Positions 1 through 10,613 of a stretch of 64,000 nucleotides of DNA are shown piece after piece; the first letter of the stretch is position 1, and each line of letters opens with the position of its first letter. The stretch is taken from NCBI RefSeq assembly GCF_020171785.1, contig NZ_JAIVAE010000004.1:124001-188000 (forward strand). Direction: 5' to 3'. The DNA comes from Guptibacillus hwajinpoensis. GTDB taxonomy: Bacteria > Bacillota > Bacilli > Bacillales > Guptibacillaceae. Below the pieces are notes generated by a model that saw only the letters and a list, made by a program, of their open reading frames with translations, was not told the DNA's origin and made no database searches. A program made the translations under genes and the position numbers.

Positions 1-63
1 GAAATCTATGAAGGAACGAGCGAAATCCAGAAAATCGTCATAAGTCGGAACCTGATGAAATAA
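1..63 (+). CDS. Acyl-CoA dehydrogenase, C-terminal fragment (cut by window edge)
   Basis: Only the last 20 codons are in the window. The residues EIYEGTSEIQKIVISR match the C-terminal signature of acyl-CoA dehydrogenases (compare EIQRLVISR at the end of the next gene), which oxidise acyl-CoA to 2-enoyl-CoA with FAD and pass electrons to ETF. The gene is therefore a paralogue of the following dehydrogenase and probably belongs to the same acyl-CoA degradation cluster. It looks truncated only because the window starts inside it; nothing suggests a pseudogene. Confidence 0.85.
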   Translation, partial: EIYEGTSEIQKIVISRNLMK

Positions 64-68
64 AGAAA

Positions 69-102
69 AGCTGCAGTGACCGAGGGTCTGGTCACTGCAG
101 CT
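69..102. terminator. Perfect 13-bp inverted repeat after the first dehydrogenase gene
   Basis: Arms 69-81 and 90-102 are perfect inverted copies (AGCTGCAGTGACC) with an 8-nt loop. There is no T run on the plus-strand 3' side, but the bases on the left are A-rich, so the hairpin is a better intrinsic terminator for the minus strand. It may still act as a 3' mRNA-stabilising hairpin for the upstream gene. Confidence 0.5.
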
Positions 103-130
103 AGATCAGAAAAGCCGGTGATACCCGTTT

Positions 131-220
131 TATTGGCCAAAAACCAATTATATTGGCCAAACTTCATTTTTATTGGCCAAATTCGAGATATATTGTCCAA
201 AACCAACTTTTATTGTCCAA
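131..220. repeat. Five-copy 20-bp iteron array TATTG(G/T)CCAA
   Basis: The decamer TATTGGCCAA occurs at 131, 151 and 171, and the variant TATTGTCCAA at 191 and 211. The spacing is exactly 20 bp each time, while the 10-bp spacers differ in sequence but are A/T-rich. The core TTGGCCAA is itself a palindrome. The array ends 7 bp before the Shine-Dalgarno of the next acyl-CoA dehydrogenase gene, so it fills the whole promoter/leader region. It could be an operator array placing sites on the same DNA face (about two helical turns), or a minisatellite. No protein is known to me to bind it. Confidence 0.85.
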
Positions 221-244
221 ACCACCAAAAAGGAGAGAAACAGG

Positions 245-1387
245 ATGAACTTTCAACTATCAGAAGAACATGAAATGCTACGGAAAATGGTGCGCGACTT
301 TGCGAGGAAAGAAGTTGAGCCAACTGCAGCAGAGCGTGATGAAGAGGAGCGCTTTGATCGCAAGCTTTTTGATCAAATGGCGGAACTTGGCTTAACGGGG
401 ATTCCGTGGTCAGAAGAGTACGGCGGTATTGGCTCCGATTATTTAAGCTACGTGATTGCGGTGGAAGAACTTTCGCGCGTATGTGCCTCTACTGGGGTAA
501 CATTATCCGCTCATACCTCTCTAGCTGGTTGGCCACTTAATGCTTTTGGTACGGAAGAACAGAAGCAAAAGTTCCTACGTCCGATGGCGGAAGGGAAGCT
601 AATGGGGGCTTACGGCTTAACGGAGCCTGGATCAGGTTCTGACGCTGGTGGAATGAAAACGACTGCGAAGCTTGATGGCGATCACTACATTTTAAATGGA
701 TCAAAGATTTTCATTACAAACGGTGGTGAAGCGGAGATCTACATCGTGTTTGCTCAAACGGATAAAGAAAAGCGTCACAAAGGAATTACGGCCTTTATCG
801 TTGAGAAAGGAACGCCAGGTTTCTCTATGGGTAAGAAAGAGAAAAAGCTCGGGATTCGTTCTTCACCTACATTAGAAATTATTTTTGAAGATTGCCGTGT
901 ACCTGTTGAGAATCGTCTTGGCGACGAAGGGCAAGGCTTTAAGATTGCCATGAAGACGCTTGATGGTGGACGTAACGGGATTGCTGCTCAAGCTGTTGGA
1001 ATCGCGCAGGGGGCACTAGATGCGGCTACGGCGTATGCGAAAGAGCGCAAGCAGTTTGGTAAGCCGATTGGTGAGAATCAAGGCATTGGCTTTAAGCTAG
1101 CCGATATGGCTACAAAGATTGAAGCAGCTCGACTATTAACTTATCAGGCAGCATGGAAAGAAAGTCAGGGTCTGCCGTATGGTAAAGAATCGGCGATGTC
1201 TAAGCTATATGCCGGCGATATTTCAATGGAAGTGACGACAGAAGCGGTGCAAGTCTTTGGTGGCTATGGCTATACGAAGGATTATCCGGTTGAGCGCTAC
1301 ATGCGTGATGCGAAAATTACGCAAATCTATGAAGGTACAAATGAAATTCAGCGTCTTGTTATTTCAAGAATGCTGATGGCTGATTAA
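245..1387 (+). CDS. Acyl-CoA dehydrogenase
   Basis: The 380-residue protein has the standard length and motifs of the FAD-dependent acyl-CoA dehydrogenase family: the N-terminal helical domain, the middle beta-domain signature [14 protein letters not shown], the RKQFGKPIG segment and the C-terminal [11 protein letters not shown] containing the usual catalytic Glu. It would oxidise a short or branched acyl-CoA and donate electrons to ETF. The ATG at 245 is chosen because an AAAAGGAGAG ribosome site lies 8-9 bases upstream and family members begin near [11 protein letters not shown]; an in-frame ATG at 173 would translate the iteron array and is rejected. Its neighbours meaB, TetR and icmF suggest a role in branched-chain (isobutyryl/isovaleryl) CoA turnover. 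Exact substrate is not determinable from sequence. Confidence 0.93.
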   Translation: MNFQLSEEHEMLRKMVRDFARKEVEPTAAERDEEERFDRKLFDQMAELGLTGIPWSEEYGGIGSDYLSYVIAVEELSRVCASTGVTLSAHTSLAGWPLNAFGTEEQKQKFLRPMAEGKLMGAYGLTEPGSGSDAGGMKTTAKLDGDHYILNGSKIFITNGGEAEIYIVFAQTDKEKRHKGITAFIVEKGTPGFSMGKKEKKLGIRSSPTLEIIFEDCRVPVENRLGDEGQGFKIAMKTLDGGRNGIAAQAVGIAQGALDAATAYAKERKQFGKPIGENQGIGFKLADMATKIEAARLLTYQAAWKESQGLPYGKESAMSKLYAGDISMEVTTEAVQVFGGYGYTKDYPVERYMRDAKITQIYEGTNEIQRLVISRMLMAD

Positions 1388-1395
1388 GAAGCGCC

Positions 1396-2358
1396 ATGCA
1401 TCCACTCGCAGAACGACTTTCACAAAAGGATGAGCGAGCGCTCGCTAAAGCCATTAGTCTTGTCGAAAATGATGCTGAGGATAAATTAGATTTGCTGAAG
1501 GATATTCATCCGATGACAGGGCGGGCCCACTACATTGGCATGACTGGGTCACCTGGTGCCGGAAAAAGTTCTCTTGTAAATCGATTGATTACGTATTTAA
1601 GAAAACAAAACCTTACCGTTGGCGTTGTCGCTGTTGACCCAACGAGTCCGTTCAGCGGTGGGGCTCTTCTTGGCGATCGGGTTCGGATGGCGGAGCATTT
1701 TACAGATCCAGGCGTCTTTATTCGGAGCATGGGAACGAGAGGAAGCCTTGGAGGTCTATCGCGAACGACGAAAGAAACCGTCCGTTTGATGGATGCTTTT
1801 GGTTTTGATGTTATTTTGATTGAAACGGTTGGGGTTGGGCAATCGGAGCTCGACATTATGAAAATCGCAGATACGATTGCGGTTGTTTTAAATCCGGGTA
1901 GCGGAGATGTCGTGCAAGTCTTTAAGGCTGGCATCATGGAAATTGCAGATCTCTTTGTGGTGAATAAAGCGGATTTACCAGGCGTTCCGAAGCTTCTTGC
2001 CGAGCTTGAAAGTATGCTTGATCTTGTTAAGCACGATGCGCCGTGGCGTCCACCGATCGTGAAGGCGATCTCTGTTCAGAATCTAGGTCTTGAAAAAGTG
2101 TGGAAACGAATGCAGGAGCACTTTGAATACAGCAAAGCATCCGGTGAGCGTGATGCTCGGCGTAAAACGTCACTTGAGCGTGAAGTGATGGAAGTAGTAC
2201 ATGCTGAAATGATGAAAAAGCTTATGGAATATGAAGAAACGGAGAAAGGCTGGGTCGAGGAAGTGACAAGCGGTTCCATTGACCCTTACTCAGCTGCTGT
2301 AAAGCTGCTTCAGAATTACATGGAGGGCAGTCTTGAGAGGAAGGGGATGGGAAGGTGA
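1396..2358 (+). CDS. meaB: MeaB/ArgK-family G-protein chaperone of a B12 mutase
   Basis: This 320-residue P-loop GTPase carries Walker A GSPGAGKSS, the family segment [18 protein letters not shown], the ETVGVGQSE switch region and the specificity motif NKAD. MeaB proteins load and protect adenosylcobalamin-dependent acyl-CoA mutases and gate cofactor quality by GTP hydrolysis. It starts 8 bases after the dehydrogenase stop, with only a weak AAGAAG ribosome site, and its stop overlaps the TetR start by 4 bases, so the genes are co-transcribed. The mutase it sits beside, IcmF, already contains a fused G domain of the same type, so this free copy may serve another mutase elsewhere in the genome or be redundant. 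Confidence 0.92.
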   Translation: MHPLAERLSQKDERALAKAISLVENDAEDKLDLLKDIHPMTGRAHYIGMTGSPGAGKSSLVNRLITYLRKQNLTVGVVAVDPTSPFSGGALLGDRVRMAEHFTDPGVFIRSMGTRGSLGGLSRTTKETVRLMDAFGFDVILIETVGVGQSELDIMKIADTIAVVLNPGSGDVVQVFKAGIMEIADLFVVNKADLPGVPKLLAELESMLDLVKHDAPWRPPIVKAISVQNLGLEKVWKRMQEHFEYSKASGERDARRKTSLEREVMEVVHAEMMKKLMEYEETEKGWVEEVTSGSIDPYSAAVKLLQNYMEGSLERKGMGR

Positions 2359-2981
2359 AGAAGAACGTGCCTTCGATGGTGAAAGATGAGAAGCTGATCC
2401 AGAAACGTCGCGAGCAAATGATTAAAGCAGCGGTCTCTCTTTTTAAAGAAAAAGGGTTTCATCGAACAACGACGAGAGAGATCGCTCGTGTCGCCGGGTT
2501 TAGCATTGGAACGCTGTATGAATACATTCGTAAAAAAGAAGACGTACTTTACCTTGTTTGCGATAGTATCTACGATGAAGTGCGCGAGCGGCTTGAAGAA
2601 CAGCTGAAGCCAGATATAACGGGGATTGAGCGGCTGAGGCAGGCCCTTCATGCGTTTTATCATGTGATGGATGATATGCAGGATGAAGTGCTTGTCATGT
2701 ACCAGGAAGCCAAATCGCTCCCGCGGGAGACGCTCCCCTATGTATTGAAAAAGGAACTCGGTATGGCCGAAATTTTTGAGCGACTGATTGAAGAGTGCGT
2801 GATGGAAGGGAAGCTACGCCTGACAGAAGACGAGATCTATGGCGCTGCGCATAACATTCTTGTGCAGGGGCAAATGTGGACCTTTAGGCGTTGGGCGCTG
2901 CATTCACATTACTCAATTGAAGAATACACCAAAATGCAAGAAAGATTTTTGATGCAGGCGATCGAAGCCAAAAACGTATAG
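2355..2981 (+). CDS. TetR/AcrR-family transcriptional regulator
   Basis: The 208-residue protein has an N-terminal TetR helix-turn-helix (about residues 20-65, with [21 protein letters not shown] typical of the family split across helices 2-3) and a divergent helical ligand domain. It begins with GTG overlapping the meaB stop (GTGA), indicating translational coupling. Its place between meaB and icmF in an acyl-CoA operon suggests a FadR-type repressor that senses an acyl-CoA. Ligand and operator are inferred from context only. Confidence 0.88.
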   Translation: MKKNVPSMVKDEKLIQKRREQMIKAAVSLFKEKGFHRTTTREIARVAGFSIGTLYEYIRKKEDVLYLVCDSIYDEVRERLEEQLKPDITGIERLRQALHAFYHVMDDMQDEVLVMYQEAKSLPRETLPYVLKKELGMAEIFERLIEECVMEGKLRLTEDEIYGAAHNILVQGQMWTFRRWALHSHYSIEEYTKMQERFLMQAIEAKNV

Positions 2982-2994
2982 AGGAGGAACAGCA

Positions 2995-5900
2995 GTGAGT
3001 GTAGTTAAAACGTATAAACCGGTTAACCACGTTCGTTTTGTAACCGCTTCAAGTTTGTTTGACGGCCACGATGCATCCATTAACATTATGCGTCGTATTT
3101 TACAGGCCAGTGGCGCGGAAGTAATCCATCTTGGTCATAACCGGTCCGTTGAGGAAGTTGTGAATGCTGCGATTCAGGAAGATGCGCAGGGAATTGCGAT
3201 TTCTTCCTATCAAGGCGGTCACATGGAGTATTTTAAATACATGTACGATCTTTTGAAGGAAAAGGGAGCTTCTCACGTTAAGATTTATGGTGGGGGAGGC
3301 GGCGTCATTATTCCTAAAGAAATTAAAGAACTTCACGCCTACGGAATATCACGTATTTTCTCACCTGATGATGGCAGCGATCTTGGACTTCAAGGCATGA
3401 TCGACCACATGATTAAGGAATGTGATTTCCCGACATTTAAACAAATTGATAATCAGATTGATCGTTTGCATGAACGTGATCCTCAAGCTGTATCAAGTCT
3501 CATTACGCTAGCGGAAAGCTATGGAGGAGAGCGCACAGAAGAGACGGCGGCCGCTGCTGAGCAAGTGTTCGATAAGCTAAAGAATATGGAAACCGATTCA
3601 CCAGTTCTTGGGATTACTGGAACCGGTGGCGCCGGTAAAAGTTCCTTAACCGATGAGCTTGTGCGACGTTTCATTAATGAATTTGATGATAAGACGGTAG
3701 CGATTCTTTCCATTGATCCGACAAAACAAAAGACTGGCGGCGCTCTGCTCGGTGACAGAATTCGTATGAACGCGATTCACAATGATCGCGTCTTTATGAG
3801 AAGCCTTGCAACGCGAAAATCAAAAACCGAACTTTCGCTTTCGATTCGTGAAGCGCTAACGGTGGTGAAGGCGGCTGGCTATGACTTGATCATCATTGAA
3901 ACGAGCGGAATCGGCCAGGGAGATGCCGAAATCGTTGATATTTCCGATGTTTCGATGTATGTAATGACAAGTGAATTCGGTGCGCCTTCTCAGCTTGAGA
4001 AAATTGATATGATCGACTTTGCTGACTTGATTGTCATTAATAAATACGAGCGAAAAGGTTCTGAAGATGCCTTGCGAGATGTAAAGAAGCAATACCAGCG
4101 CAGTCACATGCTGTTTGAACAAAATTTAGATCAAATGCCCGTCTATGGCACGATTGCCAGTCAATTTAATGACCCGGGCACGAATACACTTTTTAAAGCA
4201 TTGGTTGATACTATTCATCGCAAGTGTCGCAATGACTGGGCAACAAATATCGAAACGAGTGACATTGTTGAAAAGCTGAATTTGATTATTCCGCCACAGC
4301 GCCAGCAATATTTACAGGATATCTCTGGCTCGGTTCGACGCTATCATGAATATGTTGAGAAACAAGTTCAGCTTGCGCGAAAAGCGTTCCAGCTCCAAGG
4401 GACAATAGAGATGCTTAAGAGTGCGGAAAATAGCGACGAGACAATTACCATGCTAACGAAGATGAAAGATCAAAACATGGAAGACATGCATACAGAAACT
4501 CGGAAAATCATCGAGAACTGGCCTGAAGTGAAAGAAAAGTATAGCGGAAAAGAGTTTGTGACGGTGATTCGAGAGAAGGAAATCGTGACGGAGCTTACGA
4601 CAAAGAGTTTGTCTGGCCTTGATATCCCTAAAGTTTCTCTACCGAAATACGAGGACTGGGGAGAAATCGTTCGCTGGGTTCTAAAAGAGAACGTACCAGG
4701 CTCGTTTCCTTATACAGCGGGAGTTTTTCCGTTTAAACGAAAAGGCGAAGACCCGAAGCGTCAATTCGCAGGGGAAGGTACACCGGAGCGCACGAATCGC
4801 CGCTTTCATTACCTTTCTGAGAATGAAGATGCAAAGCGCTTAAGCACGGCCTTTGATTCCGTCACGCTATATGGAGAAGATCCAGACTATCGACCAGATA
4901 TTTATGGAAAAGTTGGCGAAAGTGGCGTAAGCATTTGTACGCTTGATGATATGAAAAAGCTTTATGCAGGGTTTGATTTGTGTGCGCCTTCTACTTCGGT
5001 ATCGATGACGATTAACGGCCCTGCGCCAATCATTCTTGCGATGTTTATGAATACGGCAATCGAGCAGCAAATCCAGCGCTTTGAAGAAAAAGAAGGACGG
5101 AAAGCAAATGCCGAAGAGCTTACAAAGATTAAGGCACACACGCTGAGCACTGTTCGTGGTACGGTTCAAGCTGATATTTTAAAAGAAGATCAAGGACAGA
5201 ACACGTGTATCTTTTCAACGGAATTTGCCCTTCGAATGATGGGAGACATTCAGGAATATTTCATTAACGAAAACGTGCGTAATTATTACTCCGTATCAAT
5301 TTCTGGGTATCATATTGCAGAAGCTGGAGCCAATCCAATATCGCAGCTGGCATTTACGCTTGCCAATGGTTTTACGTACGTTGAATACTATTTAAGCCGC
5401 GGCATGGATATTGATAAATTTGCGCCAAATCTCTCGTTCTTCTTTAGCAATGGACTGGATCCAGAATATACGGTCATTGGAAGAGTGGCGCGCAGAATTT
5501 GGGCAACGGTGATGCGTGAGAAGTACGGTGCTAATGCGCGCAGTCAGAAGTTAAAGTACCATGTTCAAACGTCAGGTCGCTCCCTGCATGCGCAAGAGAT
5601 GGACTTTAATGATATACGCACAACACTACAAGGTTTAATGGCGATTCATGATAACTGCAACTCGCTTCACACGAATGCGTACGATGAAGCGGTAACAACA
5701 CCGACAGAGGAGTCGGTTCGTCGGGCGATGGCCATTCAAATGATTATTACAAAAGAGCACGGGTTAACGAAGAACGAAAATCCGCTCCAAGGTTCGTTTA
5801 TTATCGAAGAATTAACAGACCTTGTTGAAGAAGCCGTTCTTAGTGAATTTGAGAAAATCAATGCGCGCGGTGGGGTATTAGGTGCGATGGAGACGCAGTA

Positions 5901-6258
5901 CCAGCGCGGCAAAATTCAAGAAGAGTCTATGCATTACGAGATGCTAAAACATAGCGGCGAGCTTCCGATCGTTGGTGTAAATACGTATAAAAATCCGAAT
6001 CCACCAGCAGAAGAAGAGTGGAACATGGAACTTGCCCGAGCGAGCAAAGAAGAGAAGGAACAGCAGATTACGAACTTAAAGCAGTTTCAGGAAGCGCATG
6101 CTGATAAGACAGAAGAAGCGCTTAATCGCTTAAAGCGTGCCGCCCTTAGTAAAGGAAACATTTTTGAAGAGTTAATGGAAACCGTTAAGGTCGCGAGCCT
6201 TGGCCAAATTACAAGAGCTCTTTATGAAGTGGGCGGGAAATACCGTCGTAATATGTAG
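2995..6258 (+). CDS. icmF: Fused isobutyryl-CoA mutase IcmF
   Basis: The 1087-residue protein has the full IcmF architecture. Residues about 12-140 form the B12-binding domain, with DGHDASIN holding the presumed cobalt ligand His25. A MeaB-like G domain follows, with P-loop GTGGAGKS at about 209-216 and NKYERKG further on. The remainder, from about residue 540, is the acyl-CoA mutase TIM barrel. IcmF interconverts isobutyryl-CoA and n-butyryl-CoA; Bacillaceae homologues also act on isovaleryl/pivalyl-CoA. The GTG start at 2995 has a strong AGAGGAGGAAC site. It closes the dehydrogenase-meaB-tetR operon and is followed by a strong terminator. No truncation or missing motif is visible. Confidence 0.95.
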   Translation: MSVVKTYKPVNHVRFVTASSLFDGHDASINIMRRILQASGAEVIHLGHNRSVEEVVNAAIQEDAQGIAISSYQGGHMEYFKYMYDLLKEKGASHVKIYGGGGGVIIPKEIKELHAYGISRIFSPDDGSDLGLQGMIDHMIKECDFPTFKQIDNQIDRLHERDPQAVSSLITLAESYGGERTEETAAAAEQVFDKLKNMETDSPVLGITGTGGAGKSSLTDELVRRFINEFDDKTVAILSIDPTKQKTGGALLGDRIRMNAIHNDRVFMRSLATRKSKTELSLSIREALTVVKAAGYDLIIIETSGIGQGDAEIVDISDVSMYVMTSEFGAPSQLEKIDMIDFADLIVINKYERKGSEDALRDVKKQYQRSHMLFEQNLDQMPVYGTIASQFNDPGTNTLFKALVDTIHRKCRNDWATNIETSDIVEKLNLIIPPQRQQYLQDISGSVRRYHEYVEKQVQLARKAFQLQGTIEMLKSAENSDETITMLTKMKDQNMEDMHTETRKIIENWPEVKEKYSGKEFVTVIREKEIVTELTTKSLSGLDIPKVSLPKYEDWGEIVRWVLKENVPGSFPYTAGVFPFKRKGEDPKRQFAGEGTPERTNRRFHYLSENEDAKRLSTAFDSVTLYGEDPDYRPDIYGKVGESGVSICTLDDMKKLYAGFDLCAPSTSVSMTINGPAPIILAMFMNTAIEQQIQRFEEKEGRKANAEELTKIKAHTLSTVRGTVQADILKEDQGQNTCIFSTEFALRMMGDIQEYFINENVRNYYSVSISGYHIAEAGANPISQLAFTLANGFTYVEYYLSRGMDIDKFAPNLSFFFSNGLDPEYTVIGRVARRIWATVMREKYGANARSQKLKYHVQTSGRSLHAQEMDFNDIRTTLQGLMAIHDNCNSLHTNAYDEAVTTPTEESVRRAMAIQMIITKEHGLTKNENPLQGSFIIEELTDLVEEAVLSEFEKINARGGVLGAMETQYQRGKIQEESMHYEMLKHSGELPIVGVNTYKNPNPPAEEEWNMELARASKEEKEQQITNLKQFQEAHADKTEEALNRLKRAALSKGNIFEELMETVKVASLGQITRALYEVGGKYRRNM

Positions 6259-6299
6259 GCAGTAAAGAACTTGTCAAATGCAAGCGTTCATATTATTGT

Positions 6300-6331
6300 A
6301 GGAGGAAGGACTTCCCTTCCTCCTTTTTGTT
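6300..6331 (+). terminator. Intrinsic terminator after icmF
   Basis: A 10-bp perfect stem (AGGAGGAAGG, 6300-6309, with its complement at 6315-6324) has a 5-nt loop and is followed by TTTTTGTT. Confidence 0.9.
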
Positions 6332-6540
6332 CGAAAGAGAAGAGCATTTGGAAGATTAAATCCTGTTATTTCAATAGATTTGTTTGAAAATCGTAGCATA
6401 GATTGTGTAAATTTGTTTATAATGAATGGTATGTTTTGAATTAGGGTATAACGAGCAACATGAAACGCGATCGTTTTAAAAATAGTGAAATTCTAGTAGC
6501 TATTATTCATAGGAGATAATTGAAAGGGAGTGCCGATATC

Positions 6541-7029
6541 GTGAGTAGCTTAAAGCAACTGTCTGCTGAAGACATTCAAGAAACATCCATGATTGATATT
6601 ATGTATTTCATCCTGCAGGACGAGAAGAAACCCGTTTCTTTCTATAAACTGATGGACCAGATTGGAAAGATGAAAGGTTTATCTTCCTCACAGCTTCAGG
6701 AAATGCTTGCAGAAGTTTATACAAACCTGAACACGGATGGTCGATTTGTAACGCTTGGAGACAACCAGTGGGGTCTAAAAGGCTGGTATCCAGTTGAGCA
6801 ATCACAAGAGGAGCTAGCAACAACAATCAAGCCTAAGAAACGCAAGAAGTCTGAAGATGACCTTGGTTTCGATGAAGATGAGGAAGACGATCTTGAAGAT
6901 CTTGAAGTAGACGATCTTGACGACTTTGATGACGACGACTTCGATGATGATACAGAAGATTTGGATGATGAAGACCTTGATGATGAAGATGACGACGATG
7001 TGGAAGACGACGAAGAAGAAAACAAATAA
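6541..7029 (+). CDS. rpoE: RNA polymerase delta subunit
   Basis: The 162-residue protein has a compact N-terminal domain (SAEDIQETSMIDIMYFILQD, then a winged-helix-like segment ending WGLKGWYP) and a C-terminal half made almost wholly of Asp and Glu, as in Firmicutes RpoE. Delta displaces nucleic acids from RNA polymerase and aids recycling. I prefer GTG 6541, which has AAAGGGAG about 10 bases upstream, over a TTG at 6520 that lies only three bases from its own purine tract. A TATAAT at 6418-6423 is a candidate -10, but no good -35 was found. The order rpoE-pyrG-spo0F-fba is that of B. subtilis. Confidence 0.93.
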   Translation: MSSLKQLSAEDIQETSMIDIMYFILQDEKKPVSFYKLMDQIGKMKGLSSSQLQEMLAEVYTNLNTDGRFVTLGDNQWGLKGWYPVEQSQEELATTIKPKKRKKSEDDLGFDEDEEDDLEDLEVDDLDDFDDDDFDDDTEDLDDEDLDDEDDDDVEDDEEENK

Positions 7030-7120
7030 TTTCTGTCGCTTCTTGACTTTCAGTAGCGAAATCGGTAGAATCATTTTTGGGCTTCACCAAAATACTAAAC
7101 TAATTTATAGATCCGATATA

Positions 7121-7173
7121 AAAACAAAAGTGCCCCCCATTTATGGGACAGGTGCCACTTTTGTTTTTTTTGT
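7121..7173 (+). terminator. Terminator-like nested hairpin after rpoE
   Basis: Outer arms AAAACAAAAGTG (7121-7132) and CACTTTTGTTTT (7156-7167) are perfect complements, and the plus side runs into a T tract. The interior holds a second small palindrome, CCCAT-TT-ATGGG (7136-7147), and the sequence GGGACAGGTGCCAC, which recurs in a diverged form near 14940. It works as a terminator on shape but resembles a mobile palindromic repeat. Confidence 0.75.
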
Positions 7174-7332
7174 TTTTATACTCACCTTGAGAAGCTTTTA
7201 GCCAGTAAGAGTGGACCTTCCGTTTTAAGTAAAGAAAATTGTATCCATCTGCATGGATTTTATTAAAAAAATAAAATCTCTCGTTTCAGATGAATCCTCT
7301 CCCTTTCTAAAAGGGCAGAATACAAACCATGA

Positions 7333-8955
<1,623 letters not shown>

Positions 8956-8964
8956 TTAAAAAAA

Positions 8965-9130
8965 GGCTCTTTTCTAATAGATTGTTGCTTTTGAATCAAT
9001 TATTAAATAAAAAACCACACTTCGCTAATTGTAGCTCCAGGATGCTCACCGCCCGCCACGCGGAAAGCGAGCATCCTGGAGCGGAAATTTAACCACTTAT
9101 CTAAAAGCAACAATATCTACGAAAAGAGCC
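8965..9130. repeat. 166-bp nested palindromic element (REP/MITE-like) after pyrG
   Basis: The outer arms are GGCTCTTTTC (8965-8974) plus ATTGTTGCTTTT (8981-8992) against AAAAGCAACAAT (9103-9114) plus GAAAAGAGCC (9121-9130), with matching 6-nt internal loops. Inside is a perfect 14-bp hairpin, GCTCCAGGATGCTC (9034-9047) with GAGCATCCTGGAGC (9069-9082), whose 21-nt loop includes CCGC and GCGG. The inner GC-rich part resembles palindromes scattered through Bacillaceae genomes. There is no coding capacity; it looks like a miniature inverted-repeat element. Confidence 0.8.
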
Positions 9131-9133
9131 TAA

Positions 9134-9175
9134 AAAAAGACATCCTTTTCTACTGCGAAAAGGATGTCTTTTTGT
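9134..9175. terminator. Bidirectional terminator between pyrG and ywjG
   Basis: The 17-bp arms AAAAAGACATCCTTTTC and GAAAAGGATGTCTTTTT (9134-9150 and 9157-9173) enclose a 6-nt loop. The A and T runs serve both converging genes. Confidence 0.92.
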
Positions 9176-9181
9176 ATAGGT

Positions 9182-9712
9182 TTAAAATTCGTAGCCATGT
9201 TCTTCTAGTATTTCCCGAGTGGTTAAATAGAGAGCATGATAAACATATAAAGAAGTGAGTAAGGCTGGATAACCTATGCGTTCTCCTTCATCATTTGGAA
9301 CAAGACCGGTTGTTAATCCGGTGTTAATATGAAAATCGGTGTTTTGCTCAAGGATAGGATCGGCTTCTTTTCGCGTAGCGGAAATACCGACGACCGTTGC
9401 ACCAGTCGCTTTAAACGTCTCCGCATGCTTCGCAGCCGCTTCGTCTTCACTAAGCCTTGAAAATAAAAGGACACAATCATTCTCAGTTAAGTCGGCAGGA
9501 TCATGAAGTATCGCACTTGAGGGAAGCTTTTCAGAGCCGTACACTGCTTCGAGAGCAGCTCCCTGAAGTTCGTTTTCTCCATAGAAATAAACTGTACCAC
9601 CGCCTGTAATAATTTGAGCAAACAAGCGTGAAATATCTTCAATGATCATTTCATGTTGATCCTGAATCCCTTTAAATTTACCCATTAACTGAGTCGTGAA
9701 AATCTTAAGCAT
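9182..9712 (-). CDS. ywjG: YwjG-like DUF2529 protein
   Basis: This 176-residue protein starts MLKIFTTQLMGKFKGIQ and has the position (between pyrG and spo0F, opposite strand) and length of B. subtilis YwjG. It contains a sugar-isomerase-like pattern (GGGTVYFYGENE, then DCVLLFSR and TGATVVGISA), which suggests a SIS-like Rossmann fold, but no catalytic function is known for DUF2529. The ATG at 9712 is preferred over an upstream in-frame ATG because the extra residues are unlike the family and a short AAAGG tract precedes it. Confidence 0.8.
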   Translation of the reverse strand: MLKIFTTQLMGKFKGIQDQHEMIIEDISRLFAQIITGGGTVYFYGENELQGAALEAVYGSEKLPSSAILHDPADLTENDCVLLFSRLSEDEAAAKHAETFKATGATVVGISATRKEADPILEQNTDFHINTGLTTGLVPNDEGERIGYPALLTSLYVYHALYLTTREILEEHGYEF

Positions 9713-9858
9713 TGGATCACTGCCTTTCTGTTTTTTTATGAAAAATTGAAAGCTAATTTTGTGTCGATCTGGGTATAGGTATACAAAAAAGGAGGTGGGA
9801 TGAGCGAATACATTTGGCATGTATAACCGGTCACTATTATAACGAAACTGTTCAACAC

Positions 9859-9886
9859 TTGCGAATATCAGCTCTCAATGTATAAT
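9859..9886 (+). promoter_or_regulatory. Sigma-A-type promoter of spo0F
   Basis: TTGCGA (9859-9864), 16-bp spacer and TATAAT (9881-9886), 68 bases before the spo0F start codon. No clear sigma-H promoter or perfect Spo0A box was recognised here, although both exist upstream of B. subtilis spo0F. Confidence 0.6.
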
Positions 9887-9953
9887 CAGGAAGGGATTTA
9901 CGATCTTTAAGCGAACTTAAACATAAGACTAACGGAAAAGTAGGTGCTCACAT

Positions 9954-10322
9954 ATGAATGAAAAAATCTTAATCGTAGACGATCAATACGGTATACGCAT
10001 CCTTCTTAACGAAATCTTTCAAAAAGAAGGCTATCAAACATTCCAGGCAGCAAACGGCGTTCAAGCACTCTCAATCGTAAAAAGTGAGGATCCTGACTTA
10101 GTTATTCTCGATATGAAAATCCCGGGAATGGATGGGCTAGAGATTTTAAAACGAATCAAAAAGATGGAAGCAAGAGCGCTTGTTATCATCATGACGGCAT
10201 ATGGCGAATTAGACATGATTCATGAAGCGATGGACTTAGGGGCAATAACGCATTTTGCGAAGCCTTTTGACATCGATGAGATTCGAGCAACAGTCAAAAA
10301 AGAATTAGCATCGCTTTCATAA
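9954..10322 (+). CDS. spo0F: Sporulation phosphorelay response regulator Spo0F
   Basis: A single receiver domain of 122 residues with no output domain. It has the acidic pair in [10 protein letters not shown], the phosphoacceptor Asp in [12 protein letters not shown], the conserved Thr in IMTAYGE and Lys in FAKPF. Spo0F carries phosphate from sporulation sensor kinases to Spo0B and on to Spo0A. Its length and location beside fbaA match B. subtilis. Confidence 0.97.
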   Translation: MNEKILIVDDQYGIRILLNEIFQKEGYQTFQAANGVQALSIVKSEDPDLVILDMKIPGMDGLEILKRIKKMEARALVIIMTAYGELDMIHEAMDLGAITHFAKPFDIDEIRATVKKELASLS

Positions 10323-10392
10323 CAAAAGGTAACGCTTACATAAACAAATCCTATTAAATCAAGCTTTTTCCCCTTCTATTATAGAAGTGATA

Positions 10393-10401
10393 TGCTATAA
10401 T
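10393..10401 (+). promoter_or_regulatory. Extended -10 promoter of fbaA
   Basis: TGCTATAAT is a perfect extended -10. No recognisable -35 lies 17 bp upstream. It would start a leader of about 205 nt before fbaA. Confidence 0.6.
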
Positions 10402-10407
10402 AGAACC

Positions 10408-10613
10408 GTGTTTTTGGATAAATTGTAGACGAAATGAATTCAGATTAGCTGAAATTTCTTAAGCTGTGGCATACATAAAAACACCACGTTTGTGCCATCT
10501 TGTAGAAGACAGTTTTTTCTGGATGCATCTGCATGTTTCAATAACAAGTATTCGTTATTAAGATGTTCCAGGTCAGACCTGGCAATTTTAAATTAGATTG
10601 AGGAGGATTTACC
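10408..10613 (+). other. Structured 5' leader of fbaA
   Basis: This long gene-free leader contains several dyads: AATAAC/GTTATT (10540-10559) and an uninterrupted CCAGGTC-A-GACCTGG palindrome (10568-10582), just upstream of the GAGGAGG ribosome site. The palindrome could be an operator or a structure limiting ribosome access. No known riboswitch was recognised. Confidence 0.45.

Noticed and set aside
1-63. First gene as a pseudogene remnant
   Set aside because: It is cut by the window boundary; the visible C-terminus is intact and ends in a normal stop.
173-244. In-frame N-terminal extension of the acyl-CoA dehydrogenase
   Set aside because: It would translate the iteron array, has no ribosome site, and extends past the conserved family start; ATG 245 has a good site.
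6717-7074. Long Ser-rich or hydrophobic antisense frames opposite rpoE
   Set aside because: They are mirror images of the low-complexity Asp/Glu codons of the delta subunit tail and have no ribosome sites.
9800-9826. Eight-codon frame (MSEYIWHV) after a strong GGAGG on the plus strand upstream of spo0F
   Set aside because: The spacing to the ATG is short, it lies in the ywjG promoter region upstream of the spo0F promoter, and a frame this short is easily random.
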